Origin: Chitinophaga deserti
Lineage (GTDB): Bacteria; Bacteroidota; Bacteroidia; Chitinophagales; Chitinophagaceae
Assembly: GCF_003149455.1 (NCBI RefSeq)
Contig: NZ_QFFK01000005.1
Coordinates: 310,001-374,000 of the forward strand
DNA length: 64,000 nucleotides
Direction: 5' to 3'
In this document: piece after piece, positions 35,107 to 41,539 of the stretch
How the letters are laid out: every line of letters begins with the position of its first letter
Position numbering within the stretch: the first letter of the stretch is position 1
Position numbers and translations under genes: made by a program
Notes under the pieces: generated by a model
What the model saw: only the letters and a program-made list of their open reading frames with translations
The model's database searches: none
Told to the model about the DNA's origin: nothing

Positions 35107-35877
35107 ATGAAAACCACCAGATTGTACTTGATAACCATGCTTCTGACCTGTTTGGCGGGAGTGGCAGCATTGCCTGCAATGGCACAGAATGAAACGCCTG
35201 TGACCCTTCGGGGACAGGTAACCAGTTCCGACGGAAAGCTGGTTTTATACCCCGCCACCATCCGGAATAAGAAAACCGGTGCCCGCGTTTTCTCCGACCA
35301 GGGAGGCTACTACCGCATCGCCGCCCGGCAGGGAGATGAAATCCTGATATCATTCATCGGATATGTGTCTGACAGCGTGAAGGTCGTTAACCTGGCAGGC
35401 ACGCAGGTATCCAACGTACGCCTCAAAGCCCGCGAACGCTTCCTGCCCCAGGTAGAGATTTCCGGGAAATACAACGCTTACCAGCTCGATTCCATGGCCC
35501 GGTACGAAGAGTTCAGGCCTTTCCTCGAAGCAAAAGAACAAACACTGGTGAATACGGAAAAGCGGACTCAGGGTGGGTTCGGCGTGGTGTTCAGTCCCTT
35601 TACCCGCGGTTCCAGAAGCCAGAAAGACCTCCGGAAGTTCAAAAAGTTGTACGATGAGAATGAGGTGAACCAGTTTATTGATTACCGCTACTCCAAAAGC
35701 TTTGTAAGCTCAGTAACCGGTTTTAAAGGCGACTCCCTTTTGCAGTTTACCCAGATCTATACACCCAGTTACAATATGCTGCGCACCATTAATCAGGAAG
35801 ACCTGATCATGTGGATCTCCGTTCGGGCCAAATTATGGCGCCAGAACCCTGCCGCCCGCATGAAAGAAAACGACTAA
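35107..35877 (+). CDS. Secreted protein with carboxypeptidase-regulatory-like domain
   Basis: 256 aa with a signal peptide (LITMLLTCLAGVAALPAMAQ). Residues about 35-115 form a CarboxypepD_reg-like beta domain (VTLRGQVTSSDGKLVLYPATIRNKKTGARVFSDQGGYYRIAARQGDEILISFIGY), the same fold as the N-terminus of SusC proteins but here free-standing. The helical C-terminal half (LRKFKKLYDENEVNQFIDYRYSKSFVSSVTGFKG) recurs in Bacteroidota proteins of unknown role. A periplasmic envelope function is likely, but nothing more specific can be said. Confidence 0.75.
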   Translation: MKTTRLYLITMLLTCLAGVAALPAMAQNETPVTLRGQVTSSDGKLVLYPATIRNKKTGARVFSDQGGYYRIAARQGDEILISFIGYVSDSVKVVNLAGTQVSNVRLKARERFLPQVEISGKYNAYQLDSMARYEEFRPFLEAKEQTLVNTEKRTQGGFGVVFSPFTRGSRSQKDLRKFKKLYDENEVNQFIDYRYSKSFVSSVTGFKGDSLLQFTQIYTPSYNMLRTINQEDLIMWISVRAKLWRQNPAARMKEND

Positions 35878-35897
35878 CAGCTTTACCACATAAAAAA

Positions 35898-35930
35898 AAC
35901 GGCTGACCTTCTTACAGGTCAGCCGTTTTT
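35898..35930. terminator. Bidirectional terminator
   Basis: AACGGCTGACCT pairs with AGGTCAGCCGTT, with an A-run on the left and a T-run on the right, between convergent genes. Confidence 0.88.
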
Positions 35931-35942
35931 GTTTTCATAAGC

Positions 35943-37220
35943 TTAATTCAGCCGCTTCACTTTAAAAAGACCTTTGACCGTAGTGGTGCCGGTAGTGGGC
36001 GGGGTAGTGAATATAAAGTATCCTGATTTCTGCAATTGGAATGTGCCGATGATCCAGCCACCCACATTGCCGGTTTCCATTACTTCCACCTCTCCGGGGC
36101 TGGGTACTGCCTCTCCGCCTGCGTTGTAAACCTGTGCGTATGTTTTAGAAGTGCCGATGTTGAGGAGGAAGAGGATGTTGGTAGCATTCCAGGCAAATTT
36201 CCCGGTGCTTTTGCCATTCCATTTTACACTGGCGGTTGTTCCGTTCTGATCCGCCATCACAAAGCTTTCTCCGGTAGTGATATGCCCGCCGGCATTGCCA
36301 TAGGTGGTATAATCACCACCTGCGATGGATACGGAAATACCTTCCGGTGCAGTGAATATGCGGGCCATGACCATACCCACCGCTTTGCCTTTGGATTTGA
36401 TGTTGACTATGGCCAGTGCGGGATTCACAGCCGGTATCTTGGCGGGAGCGGTGTATTTGCCGGTATTCCCTGTTCCGGCCAGCGTGCCGCTGCCCTGAAG
36501 CGTCCATTCACCAACGAACTTAGGGTCCAGCAAAGTTTTAGGATCTACAAGGGCTGCTTCCTGGCCTTCTTTGGTGAGGGGAACGAGCAGATCGTCGTCG
36601 CTGCCCGGGAGCACGTATTTTACAGCAAGTGTAACCTGCTGGCCCAGATCAGCTACAGACAGGTGTGGTTCCAGTGAAATAGCTTCAAAGAAGCTCCAGT
36701 CGGAGAAGTGGGTGGTTTTCACTTCAATGGTTTTTTCGGCTTCCCTGTGTACTGCGCCCTGGGCGTACCAGATACCATCCGCTTTCTGGGTGGCTATGCC
36801 CAGTGCTGAAGGTATGGTGCCGTTGAGGTCTTCCTCCGTATACTTAATCTGCAGCGTAGCGGGCTTTTTGAAAGTCAGTGCTTCTGGCTGGAGGCGGTAA
36901 GCAAGCCCTTTGCCACCGGGGGTGGTATTGGTAATGGGCTGAATGATAAATTCCGTTTCATTTTCTATTGCACCAGCGGGGAGGATGAGGGTGAGGCGGC
37001 CCCCGGGATATTCAATGGTGCCGCCGGCAGCACCGATCTTTTTACGGAATACGGTACCATCGGGAGTGCCTTTGGCCTGAGGGGCGCCTTTTCCGTCACT
37101 GTTGCCGTTTCCATTGCCGTTTCCGGGAACCGGGTCAGGATTTACGGGTTTGTCTGGGGAGCATTGCATTAAAAGTGTGGTTGCCGCGAGTAGAAGGGGT
37201 AAAAACAAAAATCTTTTCAT
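35943..37220 (-). CDS. Lipoprotein with ZU5-like domain
   Basis: 425 aa from MKRFLFL. Lipobox LLMQC (about Cys20), then a low-complexity Pro/Asn/Gly linker (GNGNGNGNSDGKG). Residues about 60-150 (FRKKIGAAGGTIEYPGGRLTLILPAGAIENETEFIIQPITN...YRLQPEALTFKKPATLQIKY) resemble the ZU5 domain fold. The remainder is beta-rich with no recognised motif. Probably a surface or periplasmic lipoprotein. ATG 37250 is in frame but would bury the signal peptide. Transcribed leftwards after the protease gene, with a hairpin between them. Confidence 0.7.
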   Translation of the reverse strand: MKRFLFLPLLLAATTLLMQCSPDKPVNPDPVPGNGNGNGNSDGKGAPQAKGTPDGTVFRKKIGAAGGTIEYPGGRLTLILPAGAIENETEFIIQPITNTTPGGKGLAYRLQPEALTFKKPATLQIKYTEEDLNGTIPSALGIATQKADGIWYAQGAVHREAEKTIEVKTTHFSDWSFFEAISLEPHLSVADLGQQVTLAVKYVLPGSDDDLLVPLTKEGQEAALVDPKTLLDPKFVGEWTLQGSGTLAGTGNTGKYTAPAKIPAVNPALAIVNIKSKGKAVGMVMARIFTAPEGISVSIAGGDYTTYGNAGGHITTGESFVMADQNGTTASVKWNGKSTGKFAWNATNILFLLNIGTSKTYAQVYNAGGEAVPSPGEVEVMETGNVGGWIIGTFQLQKSGYFIFTTPPTTGTTTVKGLFKVKRLN

Positions 37221-37310
37221 GATTGCATAATAACTTTTAGAATGGGGCAAAGTTAGAATGCATGAAAAACCTGTATCTCCGTAAAAACCCGTATTTCTAC
37301 ACTTAAAGCG

Positions 37311-37354
37311 AAAGACCGGCTGCTTCGGGGGTAATCCCTGTGCAGCCGGTCTTT
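37311..37354. terminator. Terminator hairpin downstream of the sigma/protease unit
   Basis: A perfect 13-bp inverted repeat (AAAGACCGGCTGC and its complement) 23 nt past the stop of the protease gene. The minus-strand U-tract is only TTT, so strength in that direction is moderate. Confidence 0.65.
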
Positions 37355-37376
37355 CTATTTTTCATTTTTCAATCGC

Positions 37377-38456
37377 TTAGTTGTACACTTTAACCATATA
37401 TACGAATTCTTCTACTTTACGTGCCTGTTCCACGCGGGGGAGGCCGGAGAGCTGATTTTTCTGTTTGAGGTCTTTGCGGTTGAATTTTTCTTTCGGGAGT
37501 TCTTCGAGCAATCTTTTCAGGTGGCCGGATTTTACCGCGAAGGCGATGCCTTCTGAGGTAGACTGGCGGCCGGTGATGATGCCGATGAGCTCACCGTTCA
37601 TATCGAGGAGCGGAGCGCCGCTGTTGCCGGGTTTAACGGGGATGGAAACCTGGTAGGCCAGGGTATCGCCATTGAAGCCGGTTTGCGCGCTGATGTAACC
37701 CATCCCGAAAACGATCTCGTCGCGGGGGTAGCCCATGCTGAACACTTCCTGGCCGAGGCGGGAAGGCTGCATTTTGAGCGTATAGGGGAGCGGGGCGGAG
37801 CGGAAGTTGCTGTCGGCCACCCGGAGAACGGCCAGATCGCTGGACACGTCTTCGAATACGCTAACGGCTTTGAAAGCCTCGCCTTTGTTGTTTTGAAGAT
37901 AAATGGAGTCGGCTCCGGCTATTACATGGTAATTGGTGACCATATAGCCGTTGCGGCTGATGGCGAAGCAGGTGCCGCCATACGTGCCGGGGTTGGCCGG
38001 ACCGGTATTTTTACTGTTGATATCGCGGATGATGGCGTTCTGCGAGCGCTGGATGTTGTTCAGCACACGGCGTACGTCTTCATACTTATCGGTGATGGAG
38101 TTTTTAGCGGAGCGCTGCATGATCGCCATTGTAGCCATGGAGGTAATGAGGGCGATGGAAGCAGCTGCGGCTATAGAGTACCAGGTACGGCGGCGGCTGG
38201 TAAGCGGCACCACGGGGGTGGGGGCCGGTTGGGCCGGTGTAATGGCTTTGGGGTGGATGGCGTTCATCCGGGAGCGGAAATCCTGCCGGGAGCCATGTGC
38301 CCTCAGCTGGGAGAGGAACGCCTCATGGCTGGAAACTTCCCGCTGAAGGGCGGGGTCCCGGCGCAGGAGGGATTCAAACGCTTCCTTTTCCGGAGCGGTC
38401 ATTTCACCGTCCAGGTAGCGTTCTATTTCCTGTATTTTATGTAAATCGTTCATCAC
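37377..38456 (-). CDS. Membrane protein fusing an anti-sigma-like N-terminus to a trypsin-like (S1C/HtrA-type) protease
   Basis: 359 aa. Residues 1-65 are helical and cytoplasmic in character (IQEIERYLDGEMTAPEKEAFESLLRRDPALQREVSSHEAFLSQL), the form of the N-terminal sigma-binding segment of Bacteroidota anti-sigma factors. A single membrane helix lies at about 93-113. The rest would be periplasmic: a chymotrypsin-fold protease with the triad His177 (TNYHVIAGAD), Asp207 (SSDLAVLRV) and Ser279 (GNSGAPLL). No PDZ domain is present. The gene starts 19 nt after an ECF sigma gene, so sigma factor, anti-sigma module and possible periplasmic sensor/protease are joined in two genes. The anti-sigma role is inferred from context and pattern. 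Confidence 0.75.
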   Translation of the reverse strand: MMNDLHKIQEIERYLDGEMTAPEKEAFESLLRRDPALQREVSSHEAFLSQLRAHGSRQDFRSRMNAIHPKAITPAQPAPTPVVPLTSRRRTWYSIAAAASIALITSMATMAIMQRSAKNSITDKYEDVRRVLNNIQRSQNAIIRDINSKNTGPANPGTYGGTCFAISRNGYMVTNYHVIAGADSIYLQNNKGEAFKAVSVFEDVSSDLAVLRVADSNFRSAPLPYTLKMQPSRLGQEVFSMGYPRDEIVFGMGYISAQTGFNGDTLAYQVSIPVKPGNSGAPLLDMNGELIGIITGRQSTSEGIAFAVKSGHLKRLLEELPKEKFNRKDLKQKNQLSGLPRVEQARKVEEFVYMVKVYN

Positions 38457-38475
38457 AGTATTCCTGCTGGCTTTA

Positions 38476-39039
38476 TTATATGTTGGTAAAAAATAGTTTC
38501 TTCAGACGCATCAGGCATTTGTACTTCTGGTTCTTGGCGTTTTCAGCATTGGTGTAGCCAAACTGTTCCGCAATGTCCTGCATACTTTTCCGGTGGATGT
38601 AATATTCCTCCAGGATGGTTTTGCAGGGTTCCCCGATCTTCCCCATGGCGGCTTCCATCTGCCGGAACTGCGCATCTTTTTCGAGATGTGCCTCCAGCGC
38701 ATCGGCTGCATCGGCAGATTCCTCTACATCTTCCGGGAGGGCAGTGCTGGCAGGCCCGCTCTGGAGCTTTTTCAGCCACATCCTCCGGCAAACGGAATAG
38801 AGGAAGGTCTTTAACCGGGAAGAGAGTACAAAATTCCCCTCTTTTGCCTTTTCATATAATACAATCATCGCCTCCTGGAAAATGTCCTTGGCATCGTCCG
38901 CCGACCCATTGTGCTGCATGATCATCCTCGCAACCATGGGATAATGCTCTAAATAGATGGTTTCTAAAGCTTTATCGTCATTGGCCGCTAATCTGTGCAG
39001 TAATTCCTGATCCTTTTCTATGTGCAAAAGATTATTCAC
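38476..39039 (-). CDS. ECF-type RNA polymerase sigma factor
   Basis: 187 aa. Region 2: ALETIYLEHYPMVARMIMQHNGSADDAKDIFQEAMIVLYEKAKEG...LKTFLYSVCRRMWLKKL. Region 4: MGKIGEPCKTILEEYYIHRKSMQDIAEQFGYTNAENAKNQKYKCLMRLKKL, ending in a helix-turn-helix. A 40-residue acidic linker joins them. Its partner downstream is the membrane protease fusion, probably its regulator. The upstream gap (39040-39175) is shared with the divergent small lipoprotein gene, which could be a target. Confidence 0.9.
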   Translation of the reverse strand: MNNLLHIEKDQELLHRLAANDDKALETIYLEHYPMVARMIMQHNGSADDAKDIFQEAMIVLYEKAKEGNFVLSSRLKTFLYSVCRRMWLKKLQSGPASTALPEDVEESADAADALEAHLEKDAQFRQMEAAMGKIGEPCKTILEEYYIHRKSMQDIAEQFGYTNAENAKNQKYKCLMRLKKLFFTNI

Positions 39040-39175
39040 TGATTAATACGGTTTGGGCAGGTTTAGTAACCCAAAGTAGGCAAAATAAATTTTTTTTCAT
39101 TTTGCGGGTTACCTTTCTTCTGATCCGGGTATAAAGGTTAAATCTCATTTCAAATAAACCTTAAAACGTATCAAA

Positions 39176-39388
39176 ATGAAAAAAATTGGTTTCCTCGCTC
39201 TCGCACTGGGTCTGTTCGTAGCTGCTTGCAACAACGCTGGTACTGCAACTGAAAATGATTCTACTAAAGCTGACAGCCTGGTTCAGGACGCTACTAACGC
39301 AGTAGACACTCTGAAACAAGTTGCTGATTCTACCCTTCAGGTTCTGGACTCAACTGCTGCGAAACTGGATTCTGCTGCTAAACACTAA
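39176..39388 (+). CDS. Small Ala/Thr/Asp-rich lipoprotein
   Basis: 70 aa. Signal peptide with lipobox (LFVAAC, Cys19), then a low-complexity, heptad-like stretch (DSTKADSLVQDATNAVDTLKQVADSTLQVLDSTAAKLDSAA) that should form an amphipathic helix or coiled coil. Codons are strongly biased (GCT, CTG, GAC, AAA), suggesting high expression. The form recalls abundant Lpp-like envelope lipoproteins, but no homology is claimed. Divergent from the ECF sigma gene and ended by a strong terminator. Confidence 0.8.
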   Translation: MKKIGFLALALGLFVAACNNAGTATENDSTKADSLVQDATNAVDTLKQVADSTLQVLDSTAAKLDSAAKH

Positions 39389-39419
39389 TTTTAGGCAAGC
39401 ATAAAGGATATTCAATCCG

Positions 39420-39448
39420 GCCCCGGCGTAATGCCGGGGCTTTTTTTT
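39420..39448 (+). terminator. Terminator of the small lipoprotein gene
   Basis: GCCCCGGC, loop gtaat, GCCGGGGC, then eight T. Confidence 0.9.
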
Positions 39449-39476
39449 GTTCTAAGTGCCTCAAAAATAGACCCTT

Positions 39477-39509
39477 AGCACTTGCAAAGTGCTTGAAGAG
39501 TGCTTAAAT
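39477..39509. repeat. 11-bp-periodic repeat (AGTGCTT type)
   Basis: AGCACTT (39477), AGTGCTT (39488) and AGTGCTT (39499) start exactly 11 nt apart with 4-nt spacers. The first is an inverted form of the others. Confidence 0.6.
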
Positions 39510-39847
39510 ACCATTTGAAAAGCCCTTGTTCCGGATCAAGTCAAATTCCTGGGGAGTGGGAACTCAGGCATACAATTTCCCCCAACCACCTGCCCAGACA
39601 CGGGTCATTCATCCTGGAACTACACCCCCTCACAAAATTTGTCCTATAGTACACACCTGCCTTCTCAAGAACTGCTTCCAGTATAGCTTTTCTTCCATTT
39701 GTCTATTTCCGGTTGAAAAGAAAAAACTACATCATACACAAAAATGGTGGCCGGTTTAGCGCGTGACTGTTTTCCGCATACCCAACCGTAAGCTTACCCT
39801 TGGCTAGTCCCGGGGTAAACTGCCTGTAACTTCCTTCCGGGCCCATA

Positions 39848-39935
39848 TATATTTAGCCTATATATAGCCTATACTTAGCCTATATTTAGCCTATGTATAG
39901 GGATATAAGGGGCTATACATAGGCTATATATACCC
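39848..39935. repeat. Eight-unit 11-bp tandem repeat with internal palindrome (TAGCCTA type)
   Basis: Eight consecutive 11-mers of the form TATANNTAGCC: the first four nearly identical, the fifth and sixth degenerate, the last two in mirrored form. CCTATGTATAG (39890-39900) and CTATACATAGG (39913-39923) make a perfect 11-bp inverted repeat with a 12-nt centre. Confidence 0.85.
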
Positions 39936-40012
39936 TAATTAATCCCTACACATTCCCCATAAATCGATGAAGCTCCCCCCTGATAACACTTATATTAGAG
40001 GCAGGTAACACT

Positions 40013-40165
40013 ATGTCAAAAGAAGGTTTAAAGAAGCAATGTGCCCAGGCTTCGGGCTTTGAGATGCCACGGACGGATCTCTCCGACTTAAATTCATGCA
40101 ACAGGATGACGGGTAACTTAACTTTTCAACTTGATCCGTTATCATCAACAGGAGCCGGCCAATAA
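40013..40165 (+). CDS. Doubtful 50-aa ORF
   Basis: ATG to TAA, 50 codons, preceded by a purine-rich GAGGCAGG. The composition (MSKEGLKKQCAQASGFEMPR...) matches nothing I recognise. No promoter or conservation evidence. Confidence 0.15.
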   Translation: MSKEGLKKQCAQASGFEMPRTDLSDLNSCNRMTGNLTFQLDPLSSTGAGQ

Positions 40166-40238
40166 ACAGGATAAATTATTTGCTATAGCATACAAAACAC
40201 CCTTTTACCATCTATGAGAATGAGATTATTTGCTGTTT

Positions 40239-40270
40239 TTTGAATTCTGTCTAAGTAAATTGGCTCTTTG
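40239..40270 (+). promoter_or_regulatory. Candidate promoter of the aromatic leader region
   Basis: TTTG (40239-40242), 20 nt, then GCTCTTTG (40263-40270), which keeps TTTG of the -7 box but lacks the TA. It is the best candidate before the first leader peptide. Confidence 0.3.
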
Positions 40271-40361
40271 TTAGAAGAAATTTATATTTCATCTCCCCTG
40301 TTTGAGAAAATAAAATCCCTCCTTACTTTTGTTTCATCAAACAACGCAAACACATTATCTG

Positions 40362-40421
40362 ATGCAACAGCATACTTTTGGATACTTTTACGGCTTTTAC
40401 TTTTTCTGGTACCAGAATTAG
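40362..40421 (+). CDS. Aromatic leader peptide 1 (Phe/Tyr/Trp)
   Basis: A 19-codon ORF with 10 aromatic residues: FGYFYGFYFFWY at codons 6-17 (5 Phe, 4 Tyr, 1 Trp). Its stop TAG overlaps AGGAGG, the strand that pairs with the following terminator. This is the composition of classical attenuation leaders such as pheL (established knowledge) and suits the Phe/Tyr biosynthetic genes downstream. An overlapping frame from 40268 is Leu-rich but starts at TTG and does not match the operon. The product has no expected function of its own. Confidence 0.82.
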   Translation: MQQHTFGYFYGFYFFWYQN

Positions 40422-40496
40422 GAGGTTCGTTTTTTGCTGATCCAAACAGATAAAAAAATATAACGGGCCTCCTGCAAAAGGGGGCCTTTTCTTTTT
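40420..40496 (+). promoter_or_regulatory. Attenuator 1 of the aromatic operon
   Basis: AGGAGG (40420-40425) can pair with CCTCCT (40468-40473), which is part of the 5' arm of the terminator (40466-40486). Terminator and antiterminator exclude each other. The antiterminator strand begins inside the leader stop codon. Confidence 0.75.
40466..40496 (+). terminator. Attenuator terminator 1
   Basis: GGCCTCCT, loop gcaaa, AGGGGGCC (8 bp, one G-U), then TTTTCTTTTT. Confidence 0.85.
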
Positions 40497-40526
40497 ACAA
40501 ATTATGCAAACCGGTAAAAGCCAGAT

Positions 40527-40601
40527 ATGTCACAGAAACGATTTTATGCCTGCTATTTTTACTTTTTCTTTTACGCAAAAGAAAGCGGGACTCTCTTGTG
40601 A
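40527..40601 (+). CDS. Aromatic leader peptide 2 (Phe/Tyr)
   Basis: A 24-codon ORF, with FYACYFYFFFY at codons 6-16 (5 Phe, 4 Tyr). It begins 30 nt after the U-tract of terminator 1, with no evident promoter between, so both leaders lie on one transcript. Codons 20-23 (Ser-Gly-Thr-Leu) contain GCGGGACTC, the strand complementary to the 5' arm of terminator 2. Another ATG (40504) opens a different frame that is not aromatic-rich. Function: sensing of charged tRNA-Phe and tRNA-Tyr by translation rate. Confidence 0.85.
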   Translation: MSQKRFYACYFYFFFYAKESGTLL

Positions 40602-40657
40602 CAACGGTTCGCCGGTCAAATGAACGAAAGGGTCCCGCCACAAGCGGGGCCCTTTTT
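40585..40657 (+). promoter_or_regulatory. Attenuator 2 of the aromatic operon
   Basis: GCGGGACTC (40585-40593) pairs over 9 bp (one G-U) with GGGTCCCGC (40630-40638), the entire 5' arm of terminator 2. The antiterminator strand is almost the same as the terminator 3' arm GCGGGGCCC, as expected of competing structures. Confidence 0.78.
40630..40657 (+). terminator. Attenuator terminator 2
   Basis: GGGTCCCGC, loop cacaa, GCGGGGCCC (9 bp, one G-U), then TTTTT. It ends 29 nt before the prephenate dehydratase ATG. Confidence 0.88.
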
Positions 40658-40686
40658 ATTGCTCAACAGAATTTTAAACATCATAT

Positions 40687-41517
40687 ATGCGCATCGCGAT
40701 CCAGGGATTTGAAGGGTGTTTCCACCAGATAGCCGCCCAGAACTACTTCGGCAAACAAACCGCCATCGAGGCCTGTGCCTCCTTCTCGGAACTCGTCCGT
40801 AAAGTGAAGAACGGGGAAGCTGAAGTGGACGCCGGCATGATGGCCATCGAAAACTCCATCGCCGGCAGCATCCTGCCTAACTACTCCCTGCTCAAAAACT
40901 CCGGCCTGCACATCACCGGTGAGCTGTACCTGCAGATCAATCAGAACCTTATGGTACTCCCCGGGCAAACGATCGACGATATCCGCGAAGTACACTCTCA
41001 CCCCATGGCACTCCTGCAGTGCATGGACTTCCTCGCCCAATACCCGCACATCAAGCTGGTGGAAACGGAAGACACCGCACTTAGCGCCAAACACGTGAGC
41101 CAGAAGAAACTGAAGTCTACCGCAGCCATCGCCGGACAGCTTGCTGCCGACATCTTCGGGCTGGACATTATCGGCCGCAACATCCATACGGCTAAAAACA
41201 ACTACACACGCTTCCTGGCAATTTCCCGGAATGGCGTGAAGACGCCTGCTGATGCTAATAAATCTTCCGTATATTTCCAGACTTCCAATGAGCGGGGAAG
41301 CCTCGCCCGCGTGCTCACCATGATCGCGGAAGAAGGCATCAACCTGAGTAAGATCCAGAGCTTCCCCATACCGGCGAAAGAGTGGCATTATTATTTTCAT
41401 GCCGACATGGAATTTGATTCCCCCGACCACTTCCACCAGGCGCTCGAGAAAATCGCGCCCCTCACGGAGCAGCTGACTGTACTGGGGATCTACAAAAAAG
41501 GCAATACGCATACCTGA
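40687..41517 (+). CDS. pheA: Prephenate dehydratase
   Basis: 276 aa monofunctional enzyme making phenylpyruvate from prephenate. PDT domain at about 1-180: IQGFEGCFHQIAAQNYF, GMMAIENSIAGSILPNYSLL, and the catalytic TRF motif in NNYTRFLAIS. The C-terminal ACT domain (SSVYFQTSNERGSLARVLTMIAEEGINLSKIQSFPIPAKEWHYYFHADMEF) is the phenylalanine-feedback domain of the family. No chorismate mutase is fused; that activity is on the DAHP synthase gene downstream. First gene after the tandem attenuators. Confidence 0.92.
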   Translation: MRIAIQGFEGCFHQIAAQNYFGKQTAIEACASFSELVRKVKNGEAEVDAGMMAIENSIAGSILPNYSLLKNSGLHITGELYLQINQNLMVLPGQTIDDIREVHSHPMALLQCMDFLAQYPHIKLVETEDTALSAKHVSQKKLKSTAAIAGQLAADIFGLDIIGRNIHTAKNNYTRFLAISRNGVKTPADANKSSVYFQTSNERGSLARVLTMIAEEGINLSKIQSFPIPAKEWHYYFHADMEFDSPDHFHQALEKIAPLTEQLTVLGIYKKGNTHT

Positions 41518-41539
41518 TACCAACAATAATCTAACACCA

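Larger units (their letters stand above)
39510..40361. other. Long non-coding stretch upstream of the aromatic operon
   Basis: No recognised gene. It contains the 11-bp repeat array at 39848-39935, a weak 50-codon ORF at 40013 and a candidate promoter at 40239. The rest (39510-39840 and 40166-40238) shows no structure I can name. Confidence 0.6.

Noticed and set aside
39389..40361. Possible tRNA, CRISPR or mobile-element remnant in the long gap
   Set aside because: No cloverleaf, no regular direct repeats with unique spacers (the 11-mers are contiguous) and no transposase fragments were seen.
40268..40453. A 61-codon Leu-rich frame overlapping aromatic leader 1 (WILLRLLLFLVPELGG)
   Set aside because: It begins with TTG, extends past the antiterminator strand, and its Leu content does not fit the downstream Phe/Tyr operon. 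The other frame is strongly aromatic and ends at the antiterminator.
40504..40626. Another ATG-initiated frame across aromatic leader 2
   Set aside because: Not enriched in aromatic residues and runs through the competing structures; the 40527 frame has the leader composition and stops at the right place.
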